Source of the DNA: Bacilli bacterium
GTDB lineage: Bacteria > Bacillota_I > Bacilli_A > RF39 > UBA660
NCBI GenBank assembly: GCA_017460745.1
Contig: JAFUAL010000014.1
Location: 64,924-116,730 of the forward strand
Direction: 5' to 3'
Length of the DNA stretch: 51,807 nucleotides
Positions 23,968 through 32,882 of the stretch are shown here, piece by piece. The notes below the pieces were generated by a model. It did not search any database, was not told where the DNA came from, and worked only from the letters and a program-made list of their open reading frames with translations. Both the position numbers and the translations under genes were made by a program. Numbering within the stretch: the first letter of the stretch is position 1; each line of letters starts with the position of its first letter.

Positions 23968-24708
23968 TTGATTGATATGTCACAGGATGAAGTGAATAAT
24001 ACATACTATTTGGTCCAAAATTATTTAAAGAAAAGAGAATCAAAAGAGTATTTAAGTGATTATGATAAACTACCACCGACTGATAAATTAAGAGTACTTG
24101 CTTGTTCTAGGTTACTTCGAAAAAGAGCTGAAGCAATTATTACTGAAATAACAAGTGATGTTATAGATTTAGAAAGTGATATTGGAGTTTTAAAAGGATT
24201 AAATCATAGAATTAAGCCATTTTCAAGTATCGTAGAAAAAACAGTTGCTGATAGTCTTGACTATAATGGTTCTTATGAAAGAGCAGCCAATAATATTAAT
24301 GATTTAATTAGGTTTACATTTGTTATACCTGATAACTTATATATAAATAATATTGATCAGTGCTTACATAGATTAGAGAGTATGGGATATCAAGTAATAG
24401 AATTTAAAAATAAATGGAATTCTAAAGAGTTTAAGGGAATAAATGTAAGACTTGCTGCTAAAAATAATGAAGATGTTTTTGAAATTCAGTTTCATACACC
24501 ACTTGCATATAAAATAAAAGAAGGAGATGATCCTGAATCTAAGAAGCATTCAACTAGAAGTTTATATCAAGTGTCGCGCGACGAAAGTGCACCTGTTTGG
24601 TTAAGATTAAAAGCAGATAAATTAAGAATGTATTTACAACAATTTATTGAGGTACCAGAGGGAGCTATTGAATACACATATGATCCAGAAATTAGGAGGG
24701 TGAAGTAA
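23968..24708 (+). CDS. RelA/SpoT nucleotidyltransferase-domain protein
   Basis: The 246-residue protein matches the RelA/SpoT synthetase fold. RIKPFSSIVEK precedes NNINDLIRFTFVIPDNLY, then GYQVIEFKNKWNSKEFKGIN and FEIQFHTPLAY (family: YxxxKNY..GYxxxH and EIQIRT). No HD hydrolase, TGS or ACT domain is present, so it resembles a stand-alone synthetase. The usual ExQIRT and RxKxxxS features are only partly conserved, so (p)ppGpp synthesis should not be assumed. GTG 23959 sits on the ribosome binding site; TTG 23968 has good spacing to AAAGGAAG. The next gene starts one base after the stop. Confidence 0.7.
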   Translation: MIDMSQDEVNNTYYLVQNYLKKRESKEYLSDYDKLPPTDKLRVLACSRLLRKRAEAIITEITSDVIDLESDIGVLKGLNHRIKPFSSIVEKTVADSLDYNGSYERAANNINDLIRFTFVIPDNLYINNIDQCLHRLESMGYQVIEFKNKWNSKEFKGINVRLAAKNNEDVFEIQFHTPLAYKIKEGDDPESKKHSTRSLYQVSRDESAPVWLRLKADKLRMYLQQFIEVPEGAIEYTYDPEIRRVK

Positions 24709-24709
24709 T

Positions 24710-25138
24710 ATGGATAAAAATAGAATAGATAATGCTCTTATAAAATATTTTTGTTGCGAAGATAGAATAATTGTAAGAATAATAGAAGAAGATAATACCT
24801 ATGTTGATACACTTGAATATTATAATCCTAAATATGATGCATGGTTTCCAAGAAAAGATTTGTATAGAGATATGTTTGTTGCTAAAGTTGTTAATTTTCG
24901 TGAAATTACAAGAGAAGAAGCAATCAATTATATTAAGTCATCCATTGAATATTTTAAAAGAATTGTAGCTAGCCCAATTTATTTAAGGAGAATATATGGA
25001 CTTGATTTAGAATATTTTAATGATAAAGTACAAGAATGGCAAAAAGTTAGTAATGCTTCTTGGTATGAAAAACTTGATGAATATGAAAAAGTTTCCAAAG
25101 AAGAAGTAGATAATTTTGTTAAAAGAAAAATTAGATAA
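24710..25138 (+). CDS. hypothetical protein, coupled to the RelA/SpoT-like gene
   Basis: The 142-residue soluble protein is rich in Tyr, Glu and Lys, with predicted alternating beta and helical parts. WFPRKDLYRDMFV and SPIYLRRIYGLDLEYF are its most distinctive segments. I do not recognise a family. Its ATG follows the upstream stop codon by one base and is preceded by GGAGGGTGA inside that gene, so the two are translated together and probably act together. It ends at a terminator (25141-25173). Confidence 0.6.
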   Translation: MDKNRIDNALIKYFCCEDRIIVRIIEEDNTYVDTLEYYNPKYDAWFPRKDLYRDMFVAKVVNFREITREEAINYIKSSIEYFKRIVASPIYLRRIYGLDLEYFNDKVQEWQKVSNASWYEKLDEYEKVSKEEVDNFVKRKIR

Positions 25139-25140
25139 TG

Positions 25141-25173
25141 GTTTAACTTTTATAGTTAGACTTTTTATTTTTC
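25141..25173 (+). terminator. terminator after 24710 gene
   Basis: GTTTAACT (25141-25148) with AGTTAGAC (25154-25161, one G-U pair), then a T-rich run. Confidence 0.75.
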
Positions 25174-25250
25174 ATATCTAATAGAAAAGCATTTAAGTCT
25201 TGTCTTTTTTGGTATGAAATAGTATAATTAATTAGTAAAGGTAGGTCAGT

Positions 25251-27497
25251 ATGGCAAAGAGAAAAAAGAAGAAAGAGACAAAGAAAAGTTTTGCATATCA
25301 AGTAGAACTTTTAGGAATTATATATATATTAATTGGGATTTTGGGAATTTGTGGATACGGTCCTTGTGGTGAATTAATATGTGCATTTGCAGCATTTTTA
25401 TTCGGATGTTTATATTTCGTTTTTTTAGCTTTTGTAATTTTAATAGGCTTTTATATAATATTAAAAAAAGAATATCCTGATTTTTTTAATACTAAATTAG
25501 TAGGCTTTTATATTTTAATAATTGGTATTTTAATGTTGCTTCATGTATCTTACATAAATAATGGATTTATTAGTTTTTCTGATACGATGACCTTGACTTT
25601 TAAAAATTCAATGCATGTATTTGATATTGTAAATGGTGCAAGCAGAAATTTGGCTTTTGAAAATATTGGCGGAGGACTTATAGGGGGATTTTTTATCAGT
25701 ATTTTTACAGCTTTATTTGATGTGTCAGGTGTAAAAATTATTTATATCGTATTAATAACATTTGGAGCTTTAATAATAACAGGTATTAGTATAGCTGATG
25801 TGATAAAGAAAATGATTGATGGAAGTAAGAAAATGATGCCTCATAAGAAAGAGGTAAATGAAGAAGAACCACATGATGTGAAGATAAATAACCATGAAGA
25901 AGATGATAAGGAAGAAAAAGTTGTTATTACAGATATTAAAGAATTAAAGAAAGCCAAAGTAGTTGATAATACAAATAATGTAGAAGAAGTACAAATGGAT
26001 TCCGATAGTAAAGATGAGATAGAAGTAATTAGACCAAACGAAAACTATAAATTACCACCTTTAAATATTCTTGATCAACCAAAGAAAACTAAAAATAATA
26101 ATCAAGCTGGAATTGAAACTAATATTAAAAAACTTGAAGAAGTATTGCGTGAATTTGGTATTACAGGTCATGTTGTGGAAGTAACTGTTGGACCAGCTAT
26201 TACTCAATATGAATTGGAACTTAAAGCTGGAACTAAGTTAAGTAAATTAACAGGTATTAATAAAGAAATAAGTTTAGCACTTGCTAAAAAAGATGTTAGA
26301 ATTGAAGCTCCTATTCCTGGAAAAAGTACGGTTGGAATAGAAATTTCAAATGAAAATCCAAGTGTTGTTTATGTTAAAGAAATAATGGAAAAATTAGTTT
26401 CCTTAAAGTCTAGTAATAAATTAATGGTTGCTCTTGGAAAAGATATTTTATCAAAACCTAAATTCTGTGAAATTAATAAAACGCCACACTTATTAGTTGC
26501 CGGTGCAACTGGTTCAGGAAAGTCTGTTTGTATTAACTGTATATTAGCATCTATCTTAATGACAGCTAAACCAGATGAAGTTAAGTTATTACTAGTTGAT
26601 CCAAAGAAAGTTGAATTATCTGTTTTTAATGGGGTACCACATTTACTTGCACCAGTTGTAACTGATCCTAAAAAAGCATCAGTTGCACTTTCAAAAATTG
26701 TTAAAGAAATGGAAGACAGATATGATATTTTTGAGGAAAAAGGTGTAAAAAATATTGGTTCATATAATGAAATGATTGAAAAGAAAAATAAGACATTACC
26801 AGATGATGCAAAGTTAAAGAAAATGCCTTATGTTGTGGTAATTGTTGATGAACTTGCGGATTTGATGTTAGTTGCCTCAAAAGAAGTTGAAGATTCAATC
26901 ATGAGAATTACTCAGATGGCACGTGCGGCAGGAATTCATTTGATAATTGCAACTCAAAGACCTTCAACTGATGTTATAACAGGTGTTATTAAAGCCAATA
27001 TTCCATCACGTATTTCATTTGCTGTGTCATCAGGAATAGATTCACGTACAATTCTAGATATGACAGGAGCTGAAAAGTTACTTGGAAGAGGAGATATGTT
27101 ATTTTTACCAATGGGTGAGTCAACTCCAACTCGTATCCAAGGTGCATGGATTACAGAAGAAGAAGTAAAAAGAATAGTTGATTATACAATTAGTCAACAA
27201 AAAGCTATGTATGATGAAAAAATGCTTAATTTAAATGCTCCAAGTGATGAGTCAAAAATAGATGCAAATACAAATATAAAAGAAGAATATGATGATCCAT
27301 TATATGATGAAATTGTTGAATTTGTAATTACTTCAGGTAAAGCTAGTGCAAGTTTACTTCAAAGAAGATTTAAACTTGGTTATAATAGGGCAGCAAGAAT
27401 TGTTGATTTACTTGAAGAAAGAGGAATAATTGGTCCTCAAAATGGTTCTAAACCAAGAGAAGTTTTAGTTAAATTAGAACAAACAGATGAAGAATAA
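25251..27497 (+). CDS. ftsK: DNA translocase FtsK/SpoIIIE
   Basis: The membrane-anchored hexameric motor moves chromosomal DNA through the division or sporulation septum. The 748-residue protein has four membrane segments in the first 190 residues, an acidic linker, and an alpha/beta motor with Walker A GATGSGKS (about 419-426) and Walker B VVVIVDELADLM (about 528). TQRPSTDVITGVIKANIPSR lies in the motor. The gamma winged helix at the end (about 690-748) has KASASLLQRRFKLGYNRAAR. Whether it is the vegetative or sporulation form cannot be told. A second, much smaller FtsK-like gene is at 48670. The ATG has a weak GGTAGG site. Confidence 0.97.
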   Translation: MAKRKKKKETKKSFAYQVELLGIIYILIGILGICGYGPCGELICAFAAFLFGCLYFVFLAFVILIGFYIILKKEYPDFFNTKLVGFYILIIGILMLLHVSYINNGFISFSDTMTLTFKNSMHVFDIVNGASRNLAFENIGGGLIGGFFISIFTALFDVSGVKIIYIVLITFGALIITGISIADVIKKMIDGSKKMMPHKKEVNEEEPHDVKINNHEEDDKEEKVVITDIKELKKAKVVDNTNNVEEVQMDSDSKDEIEVIRPNENYKLPPLNILDQPKKTKNNNQAGIETNIKKLEEVLREFGITGHVVEVTVGPAITQYELELKAGTKLSKLTGINKEISLALAKKDVRIEAPIPGKSTVGIEISNENPSVVYVKEIMEKLVSLKSSNKLMVALGKDILSKPKFCEINKTPHLLVAGATGSGKSVCINCILASILMTAKPDEVKLLLVDPKKVELSVFNGVPHLLAPVVTDPKKASVALSKIVKEMEDRYDIFEEKGVKNIGSYNEMIEKKNKTLPDDAKLKKMPYVVVIVDELADLMLVASKEVEDSIMRITQMARAAGIHLIIATQRPSTDVITGVIKANIPSRISFAVSSGIDSRTILDMTGAEKLLGRGDMLFLPMGESTPTRIQGAWITEEEVKRIVDYTISQQKAMYDEKMLNLNAPSDESKIDANTNIKEEYDDPLYDEIVEFVITSGKASASLLQRRFKLGYNRAARIVDLLEERGIIGPQNGSKPREVLVKLEQTDEE

Positions 27498-27524
27498 GAG
27501 ATTATAAATTGTAATCTCTTTTTT
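27496..27524 (+). terminator. terminator after ftsK
   Basis: AGAGATTA (27496-27503) with TAATCTCT (27511-27518) and a T7 run; it includes the stop codon end. Confidence 0.88.
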
Positions 27525-27569
27525 TGTATAAAAAAAGAAATAAATTCCATAATAGTATTGGGTGATAAA

Positions 27570-27995
27570 ATGGAAGATATAAATGCTCTTGATGAAATAC
27601 ATAAAGGAAGTTGTATGGGAGTAGATGCAATTAGTTTTATACTTGATAAAGTAGAGGATAAGTCTTTAGAAAATATTTTAAGAAAGCAGTATAAATCCTA
27701 TAAAGAAATATGTTCTCGAATTGAAGATATGTATCCAAAATATAATGAAGGAAAACCTCACAGTACTTCAATGCCTGAAAAGGTAATGACTGATTATATG
27801 ATTAATATGAAGTTACTTGTAGATAAAACAACTAGTCATATAGCTGAATTATTAATTCAAGGAACAAATATGGGAATTATTGAAGGAAGACGAATATTAA
27901 ACAAAAAAAATATTAATGAAGAAGTAAATAGTTTAGTAACAGAATATGTTACAATGCAAGAGAAATATCTAGATAATTTAAAGAAATATCTATAA
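27570..27995 (+). CDS. hypothetical helical protein
   Basis: The 141-residue protein is predicted to be almost entirely helical, with four long amphipathic stretches, as in a four-helix bundle (ferritin-like or DUF2383-like). HKGSCMGVDAISFILDKV and GTNMGIIEGRRILNKKNI are its most regular parts; no metal-ligand set (ExxH) is visible. ATG 27570 follows GGGTGATAAA; TTG 27558 is unlikely. Such proteins occur next to coat or ferritin-like proteins in Bacillota, but the function here is unknown. Confidence 0.5.
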   Translation: MEDINALDEIHKGSCMGVDAISFILDKVEDKSLENILRKQYKSYKEICSRIEDMYPKYNEGKPHSTSMPEKVMTDYMINMKLLVDKTTSHIAELLIQGTNMGIIEGRRILNKKNINEEVNSLVTEYVTMQEKYLDNLKKYL

Positions 27996-27999
27996 TAAA

Positions 28000-28031
28000 A
28001 AAAAGTTTATAAATTTTATAAACTTTTTTTA
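28000..28031. terminator. bidirectional terminator
   Basis: AAAGTTTATAA (28002-28012) and TTATAAACTTT (28016-28026), flanked by A and T runs. It serves the gene at 27570 and the tRNA-Gln on the other strand. Confidence 0.85.
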
Positions 28032-28041
28032 CTTTTATATA

Positions 28042-28116
28042 TGGTTGCCCCAGTTAGATTCGAACTAACGCATAATGGAGTCAGAGTCCACTGCCTTACC
28101 ACTTGGCCATGGGGCA
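28042..28116 (-). tRNA. tRNA-Gln (anticodon CTG)
   Basis: Read on the minus strand: acceptor TGCCCCA/TGGGGCA; D arm GGCC...GGCA; anticodon stem GTGGA/TCCAT with loop CTCTGAC (anticodon CTG); T arm TTAGTTCGAATCTAA; encoded CCA. It reads CAG. Confidence 0.93.
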
Positions 28117-28194
28117 AAATACAAGTATAATTATACTAAACTAATTAAATATTTTCAATTGTAATTTTTACTTTTTCATTATAAAATAAGAAAT

Positions 28195-28401
28195 ATGAAA
28201 AATGTTTTAATTAAATTAATAAAATTATATCAAAAGACACCAGGTAACTTTCATAGACAATGCAAGTTTTATCCAACTTGTTCTGAGTATGCAATAGAAG
28301 CAATTTTAAAATATGGAAGTTTAAAAGGAACGTATTTAGCGATTAAAAGAATTATCAAGTGTAATCCTTTGAGTCATGGTGGAATTGATTTATTAAAATA
28401 A
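28195..28401 (+). CDS. yidD: membrane protein insertion efficiency factor YidD
   Basis: The 68-residue protein has the YidD signature CKFYPTCSEYAIEAI and a C-terminal CNPLSHGGIDLL. It aids YidC-dependent insertion of membrane proteins. It is slightly shorter than usual (70-85). There is no ribosome binding site before the ATG. TATAAA lies about 10 bases upstream, so the message may be leaderless. Unlike most bacteria, it is not beside rnpA or yidC in this window. Confidence 0.93.
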   Translation: MKNVLIKLIKLYQKTPGNFHRQCKFYPTCSEYAIEAILKYGSLKGTYLAIKRIIKCNPLSHGGIDLLK

Positions 28402-28430
28402 AACTGTCTATTCACTATAGACAGTTTTAT
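28400..28430. terminator. bidirectional terminator between yidD and transglutaminase gene
   Basis: AAACTGTCTAT (28401-28411) pairs with ATAGACAGTTT (28417-28427), with A/T runs on both sides; it overlaps the end of the minus-strand gene. Confidence 0.85.
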
Positions 28431-29310
28431 CAAATGTGTGTTCTGTTGTATCAAGTTTTAACATTTCATCTTCACTTATCATGAAGAAATTATGTTCAAG
28501 TATATCTTTGCCATCACGGCTTACTGGATCATCCCAAGTTAAATCCAAGTTATACCATTTATTATTTAAATAAACGTAGTTCCATACATGGTTTTCACTT
28601 GCAATTTTATAACTTTTAATGTTAAATCTTTCAAGAAATAACATCATAGCATCCGTGTATCCTCCACATAGGGCATGTCCTTCAATAAGAGCACCATAGG
28701 CAGTATCTGATTTATATTTAATAGTATTTTTATCACTTCTATCTTCGTCATACTTTGTATGATTTATAATATAATCATGAATTACTTTAATTTTATCCAT
28801 ACTTGACATATTACTATTTATATTATTGGTAATAATTTTATCTATTTCATAGTTTAAAATAGTAATCATATCACTTGTATAGTTTCTATTTATTTTAATA
28901 TTAACTTTACCAATTGTATCCATTTCTGTTTCTAAATCTTTAAAACCATTGTACGGATGTACAAAATTATTAATATTAGAAATAGTAGTTTGATTATTTG
29001 CTATATCTCTTACATCATTTAAACAATTAACATATTCACTTTTGCAATAAAAGGTAAATTCATTCATGCCACTGTTTATAACTGTATAATAAATATTCAT
29101 AATATCTTGTTTGTTATTTGGTAAAAAATTATCGGTTAAAGATACATATTTAAAATTATAATTTCTAGAATATTCATTGTTGTCTAATTGAGTAGGTACA
29201 AAATTTTTACTTTCATAGTATTTATTATAATATACTAATATTTCATCTTTATAGTTATATGTTAATAAACAAATAAGTAAAATAAGTAATAACCAAATTA
29301 TTCTTTTCAC
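28408..29310 (-). CDS. membrane-anchored transglutaminase-like protein
   Basis: The 300-residue protein has an N-terminal membrane anchor (about 3-19) and an extracytoplasmic region ending in a transglutaminase-core domain. The catalytic triad is visible: Cys in HALCGGYTDAMM, His in ENHVWNYVYL and Asp in WYNLDLTWDD. Such domains act as cysteine proteases or crosslinkers at the cell surface. The start is probably GTG 29310, with GGAAGGG at good distance; TTG 29328 precedes that site. It is transcribed towards yidD and ends in a shared terminator. Confidence 0.82.
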   Translation of the reverse strand: MKRIIWLLLILLICLLTYNYKDEILVYYNKYYESKNFVPTQLDNNEYSRNYNFKYVSLTDNFLPNNKQDIMNIYYTVINSGMNEFTFYCKSEYVNCLNDVRDIANNQTTISNINNFVHPYNGFKDLETEMDTIGKVNIKINRNYTSDMITILNYEIDKIITNNINSNMSSMDKIKVIHDYIINHTKYDEDRSDKNTIKYKSDTAYGALIEGHALCGGYTDAMMLFLERFNIKSYKIASENHVWNYVYLNNKWYNLDLTWDDPVSRDGKDILEHNFFMISEDEMLKLDTTEHTFDKTVYSE

Positions 29311-29361
29311 ATGTATCAACCCTTCCAATTACATTTTACCATAATTTTTAAAAAATAATAC

Positions 29362-29390
29362 AAAAAAAATAGCAAATTAATTACTATTTT
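29362..29390 (-). terminator. terminator after rpsT
   Basis: On the minus strand AAAATAG and CTATTTT form a stem followed by T8; it contains the rpsT stop codon. Confidence 0.7.
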
Positions 29391-29647
29391 AAATTGTTTA
29401 CAGATTTAGTTAATCTTGATTTTAATCTTGATGCTTTATTTTTCTTTATAATATTAATATTTTGTGCTTTATCAATATTTTTTAATGTAGTAGTAAGTTC
29501 AGTATTTGATTCTTCTACATTTCCTTCTTTAATAGTTTTTTCTAATTTTTTAATAGAGTTTTTCATGCGTGATTCTACTAAAATGTTTTCATCTTCTTTT
29601 CTTTTATTAGTTAATACACGTTTTTTAGCACTTTTAATATTTGGCAT
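29384..29647 (-). CDS. rpsT: 30S ribosomal protein S20
   Basis: The 87-residue basic helical protein has the S20 start MPNIKSAKKRVLTNKR and the C-terminal IIKKNKASRLKSRLTKSVN. It binds the 5' domain of 16S rRNA. ATG 29647 is the true start: AGAGGTGACATT precedes it, and the eight extra upstream codons are not part of the family. A single-gene unit facing away from gpr, as is common in Bacillota (rpsT and gpr adjacent and divergent). Confidence 0.95.
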   Translation of the reverse strand: MPNIKSAKKRVLTNKRKEDENILVESRMKNSIKKLEKTIKEGNVEESNTELTTTLKNIDKAQNINIIKKNKASRLKSRLTKSVNNLK

Positions 29648-29754
29648 AATGTCACCTCTTTCTTGAAACACATATATGATAACAAATTTTACATTAAATT
29701 GTCAATAATTATAATACTTTTTTTTAAAATAAGCATAATATAAATGGTGATTTC

Positions 29755-30744
29755 ATGCATAGTATAGATTTAAAAAACTTTGATTTAAGAAGTGACTTAA
29801 TAATTGAAAGTAATACTAATTTAAAAAGTACAAGTTATGAAGAATCTAATATTAAAGTTGATTATATAAAAATAGATAAAGAAAATTTAAATAAAAAGGT
29901 CGGAGATTATATAACAATTACGTTTAAAGATATTACAGATAGTACTAATTATAATAATGTTTTAAAAATATTAAATAAAGAAATAAAGAGAATAATTAAA
30001 TTAACAAAAATAAAGAAAAAAGATAAATGTTTAATAGTAGGACTTGGTAATTCCAAATCAACTCCTGATTCCTTAGGCTATGAAGTTTTACAGAATGTTT
30101 TAGTAACAAGACATTTAGATCTTTTAAATGTAATGGAAGATGGATTTAGAAATGTTTCTATAATAGAACCTAATGTTATAGGAAATACAGGTATTGAATC
30201 AATTGATGTAATTGAAGGGGTTATTAAAAAAACAAAACCAGATTTTATAATTGCTATTGATTCACTTGCGGCAATTAATATTGAAAGAATTGAAAAAACT
30301 ATTCAAATAACTAATACAGGAATTGAACCGGGAAGTGGAATAGGAAATAATAGACATGAATTATCAAATAAGACTTTAAATATACCTATTATTGCAATTG
30401 GTGTTCCAACTGTTGTTTCAAGTGGAGTTATTGTTAATGATACTATAAGATATTTAACTAAAAAAATTAGTTATCAAAAAAATAATTTAGATAAAGATAA
30501 ATTAGTTCCTGTTGATAATTTAAACTATTTGAAAGATGAAAGTGATTTATCAAGTAGTGAAAAAGAACAACTTTTAGGAATAATTGGTACTTTAAGTGAT
30601 TCTGAAATTAGAAAACTTGTGTATGAAGTATTAAATCCTATTGGTTTTAATTTAATTGTATCAACAAAAGAGATAGATTTTACTATAAAACTTTTAGGTA
30701 AATTAATTGGTACAAGTTTAAATAATTGTTTACACGGAAAATAA
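29755..30744 (+). CDS. gpr: germination protease (spore protease)
   Basis: Gpr degrades small acid-soluble spore proteins during germination. The 329-residue protein (family about 330-370) begins with the propeptide region (HSIDLKNFDLRSDLIIES). The family core follows: LIVGLGNSKSTPDSLG with Asp105, EPNVIGNTGIES, FIIAIDSLAA with Asp169, TNTGIEPGSGIGNNR and IIAIGVPTVV. The two Asp positions align with the catalytic pair of peptidase family A25. The start follows GGTGATTTC. No SASP gene is seen in this window. A shorter paralogue is at 5695. Confidence 0.95.
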   Translation: MHSIDLKNFDLRSDLIIESNTNLKSTSYEESNIKVDYIKIDKENLNKKVGDYITITFKDITDSTNYNNVLKILNKEIKRIIKLTKIKKKDKCLIVGLGNSKSTPDSLGYEVLQNVLVTRHLDLLNVMEDGFRNVSIIEPNVIGNTGIESIDVIEGVIKKTKPDFIIAIDSLAAINIERIEKTIQITNTGIEPGSGIGNNRHELSNKTLNIPIIAIGVPTVVSSGVIVNDTIRYLTKKISYQKNNLDKDKLVPVDNLNYLKDESDLSSSEKEQLLGIIGTLSDSEIRKLVYEVLNPIGFNLIVSTKEIDFTIKLLGKLIGTSLNNCLHGK

Positions 30745-30800
30745 TTCGACTTTTTCGGAATAAAGTAGCTGACTTTTTCGAAATTATAACTGACCTTTAT
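30745..30800. repeat. short tandem GACTTTTTCG repeats, possible insertion-sequence end
   Basis: CGACTTTTTCGGAA (30747) and TGACTTTTTCGAAA (30770) are 23 bases apart, and TGACCTTT follows 21 bases later (30791). Multiple terminal repeats of about 20 bases with GACTTTTTCGGAA-like cores are typical of IS21-family ends. No transposase lies beside it. Confidence 0.4.
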
Positions 30801-30855
30801 TTTATATTATTTTTATGATATGATTTATATATAAAAATTAAGGAGAAGTTTTGGA

Positions 30856-31473
30856 ATGGTAAAAAATATTATTTTTGATTTAGGAAATGTAATAATAAAT
30901 TTTGATAAAGATAAAATAATAGATAAATTTGCTAATAATTCTGAAGAAAAGAAATATTTAATAGAAGAAAATTTTAATTCTTTAGAATGGAAAAAAGTTG
31001 ATTTAGGAATAATTAGTAATGAAGATGCTATTTCTATTATAGATAAAAGAAATAATTATAAATTTTCTGATTTGACAAATATATTTTGGAATAAATGGTA
31101 TAAAGTACAAACAATAAATGAGGATATAGTATCTATTGCAAAAAAATTAAAACAAAATGGATATAACATTTATGTTTTATCAAATATGGGCATTGAAACA
31201 TATAATTTTTTTAAGAATCATGAATTTTTTAAATTATTAAGTGGGGTTATTATATCTTCCTATTGTCATATAAAAAAGCCTGATAAAAAAATATTTGAAC
31301 TATTACTTAATAAATATAACTTGAAAGCAGAAGAATGTTTGCTAATAGATGATGATGATACAAATAAAACTTTTGAGGTTGCAAATCAAATTGGTATTTT
31401 AGGTAGAAGAGTAAATCCAAATGATTGTTATTATATAGAAAAGATGTTGAAAGATTTTAAATTGAATTTTTAA
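30856..31473 (+). CDS. HAD-superfamily hydrolase (YihX-like)
   Basis: The 205-residue protein has the HAD motifs. Motif I is IIFDLGNVIINFD (nucleophile Asp8). A motif II-like VLSNMG, a Lys in IKKPDKKIFELLL and motif IV LLIDDDDTN follow. A helical cap lies between motif I and II. The pattern FDLGNV with Asn in place of the usual second Asp of DxD fits the YihX-like sugar-phosphate phosphatase group, but substrate cannot be assigned. The ATG has AAGGAGAAG upstream. Confidence 0.82.
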   Translation: MVKNIIFDLGNVIINFDKDKIIDKFANNSEEKKYLIEENFNSLEWKKVDLGIISNEDAISIIDKRNNYKFSDLTNIFWNKWYKVQTINEDIVSIAKKLKQNGYNIYVLSNMGIETYNFFKNHEFFKLLSGVIISSYCHIKKPDKKIFELLLNKYNLKAEECLLIDDDDTNKTFEVANQIGILGRRVNPNDCYYIEKMLKDFKLNF

Positions 31474-31491
31474 ATAATAATTTAATGCATG

Positions 31492-31522
31492 AAAATACTT
31501 AAATTTATTAGGTATTTTTTTT
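31492..31522 (+). terminator. terminator after HAD gene
   Basis: AAAATAC and GTATTTT with an AT-rich loop, followed by T4 more. Confidence 0.6.
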
Positions 31523-31563
31523 AATTAATGCTATAATATATGTGTTTGTTACAAGGAGGAATT

Positions 31564-32871
31564 ATGTTTGAGAGTTTAGGTGATAGATTACAAAAAATTA
31601 TACATAACGTAAAAGGTTATGGAAAAATAAATGAAGAAAACATCAGTGAAATGGTAAAAGAAGTTCGAATTGCACTTCTTGAAGCTGATGTTAATTATAA
31701 AGTTGTTAAAGAATTTACTAATAAAGTAAAAGAAAAAGCAATGGGTGAGGAAGTATTAAACAGTTTAAAACCAGGTGACGTGTTTGTAAAAATTGTTAAT
31801 GATGAATTAAAAGAGTTACTTGGCGGAGAACAAAAAAGTCTTAATTTAAATGGAAATCCGGCTGTTTTGATGCTTGTTGGTTTACAAGGTTCAGGAAAAA
31901 CAACGACAATTGGTAAACTTGCTTTAATGTTAAGAAAAAAATATCATAAAAATCCAATGTTAGTTGCCTGTGATATTTATCGTCCTGCAGCAATTGACCA
32001 ATTAAAGCAAATTGGACGTGAACTTGATATTTTTGTATTTGAAAAAGGAACTAATAATCCAGTTGAAACAAGTCGTGAGGCAATAAATTATGCTAAAGAA
32101 AATGGCTATGATTATGTTTTAATTGATACAGCAGGTCGTTTACATATTGATGATACTTTAATGGATGAACTTCATAATATAAAAGAAGAAGTTATGCCAG
32201 AAGAAACATTACTTGTAATAGATGCAATGATGGGACAAGATGCTATTAATGTTATAACAGGTTTTAATGAGCGTATTGATTTATCAGGAGTAATTTTAAC
32301 GAAACTTGATGGAGATACTCGTGGTGGAGTTGCTCTTTCAGTAAGGCATCTAACAAATGTTCCAATTAAGTTCATGGGTACAAGTGAAAAAATGGATGGT
32401 TTGGAACTATTTGACCCAGAAAGAATGGCCGGACGAATACTTGGAATGGGTGATATTGTATCACTTGTTGAAAAAGCAGAAGAAGCAATTAGTATGGAAG
32501 ATGCCGAAGATTCCATTAAAAAACTTCAAAAAGGGAAATATGATTTGAATGATTTCTTAAAACAAATGAAACAAGTTCAAAATATGGGACCATTAGAAAA
32601 CTTAATAAAATTAATACCAGGTGCGAGTAAAATGGGACTTAATAAAGTAAAAATAGATCCAAATGCAATTAAGAGAATAGAAGCGATTATTTTGTCGATG
32701 ACTGATTCTGAAAGACGTAATCCAGATATTATTAAAGCAAGTAGGAAAACTAGAATTGCCAAAGGTTCTGGAGTGTCAGTCAGTGAAGTTAATAAATTAC
32801 TTGAACAGTTTATAAATTATAAAAAAATGGTTAAAAATGTTATGAGTGGCAATATGAAATTACCATTTTAA
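31564..32871 (+). CDS. ffh: signal recognition particle protein Ffh
   Basis: Ffh is the GTPase that binds signal peptides on ribosomes and docks with FtsY. The 435-residue protein has the N domain, then the G domain with GLQGSGKTTT, DIYRPAAIDQL, DTAGR and TKLDGDTRGG. The C-terminal M domain follows (from about 300: DLNDFLKQMKQVQNMGPL, SERRNPDIIKASRKTRIAKG). The ATG at 31564 has an ideal AAGGAGGAATT; upstream in-frame starts are spurious. The usual partner ylxM is not upstream. Confidence 0.97.
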   Translation: MFESLGDRLQKIIHNVKGYGKINEENISEMVKEVRIALLEADVNYKVVKEFTNKVKEKAMGEEVLNSLKPGDVFVKIVNDELKELLGGEQKSLNLNGNPAVLMLVGLQGSGKTTTIGKLALMLRKKYHKNPMLVACDIYRPAAIDQLKQIGRELDIFVFEKGTNNPVETSREAINYAKENGYDYVLIDTAGRLHIDDTLMDELHNIKEEVMPEETLLVIDAMMGQDAINVITGFNERIDLSGVILTKLDGDTRGGVALSVRHLTNVPIKFMGTSEKMDGLELFDPERMAGRILGMGDIVSLVEKAEEAISMEDAEDSIKKLQKGKYDLNDFLKQMKQVQNMGPLENLIKLIPGASKMGLNKVKIDPNAIKRIEAIILSMTDSERRNPDIIKASRKTRIAKGSGVSVSEVNKLLEQFINYKKMVKNVMSGNMKLPF

Positions 32872-32882
32872 AGGGAGGTTAT

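Noticed and set aside
23968..24708. Full Rel (RSH) stringent-response enzyme
   Set aside because: No HD, TGS or ACT domains and only 246 residues.
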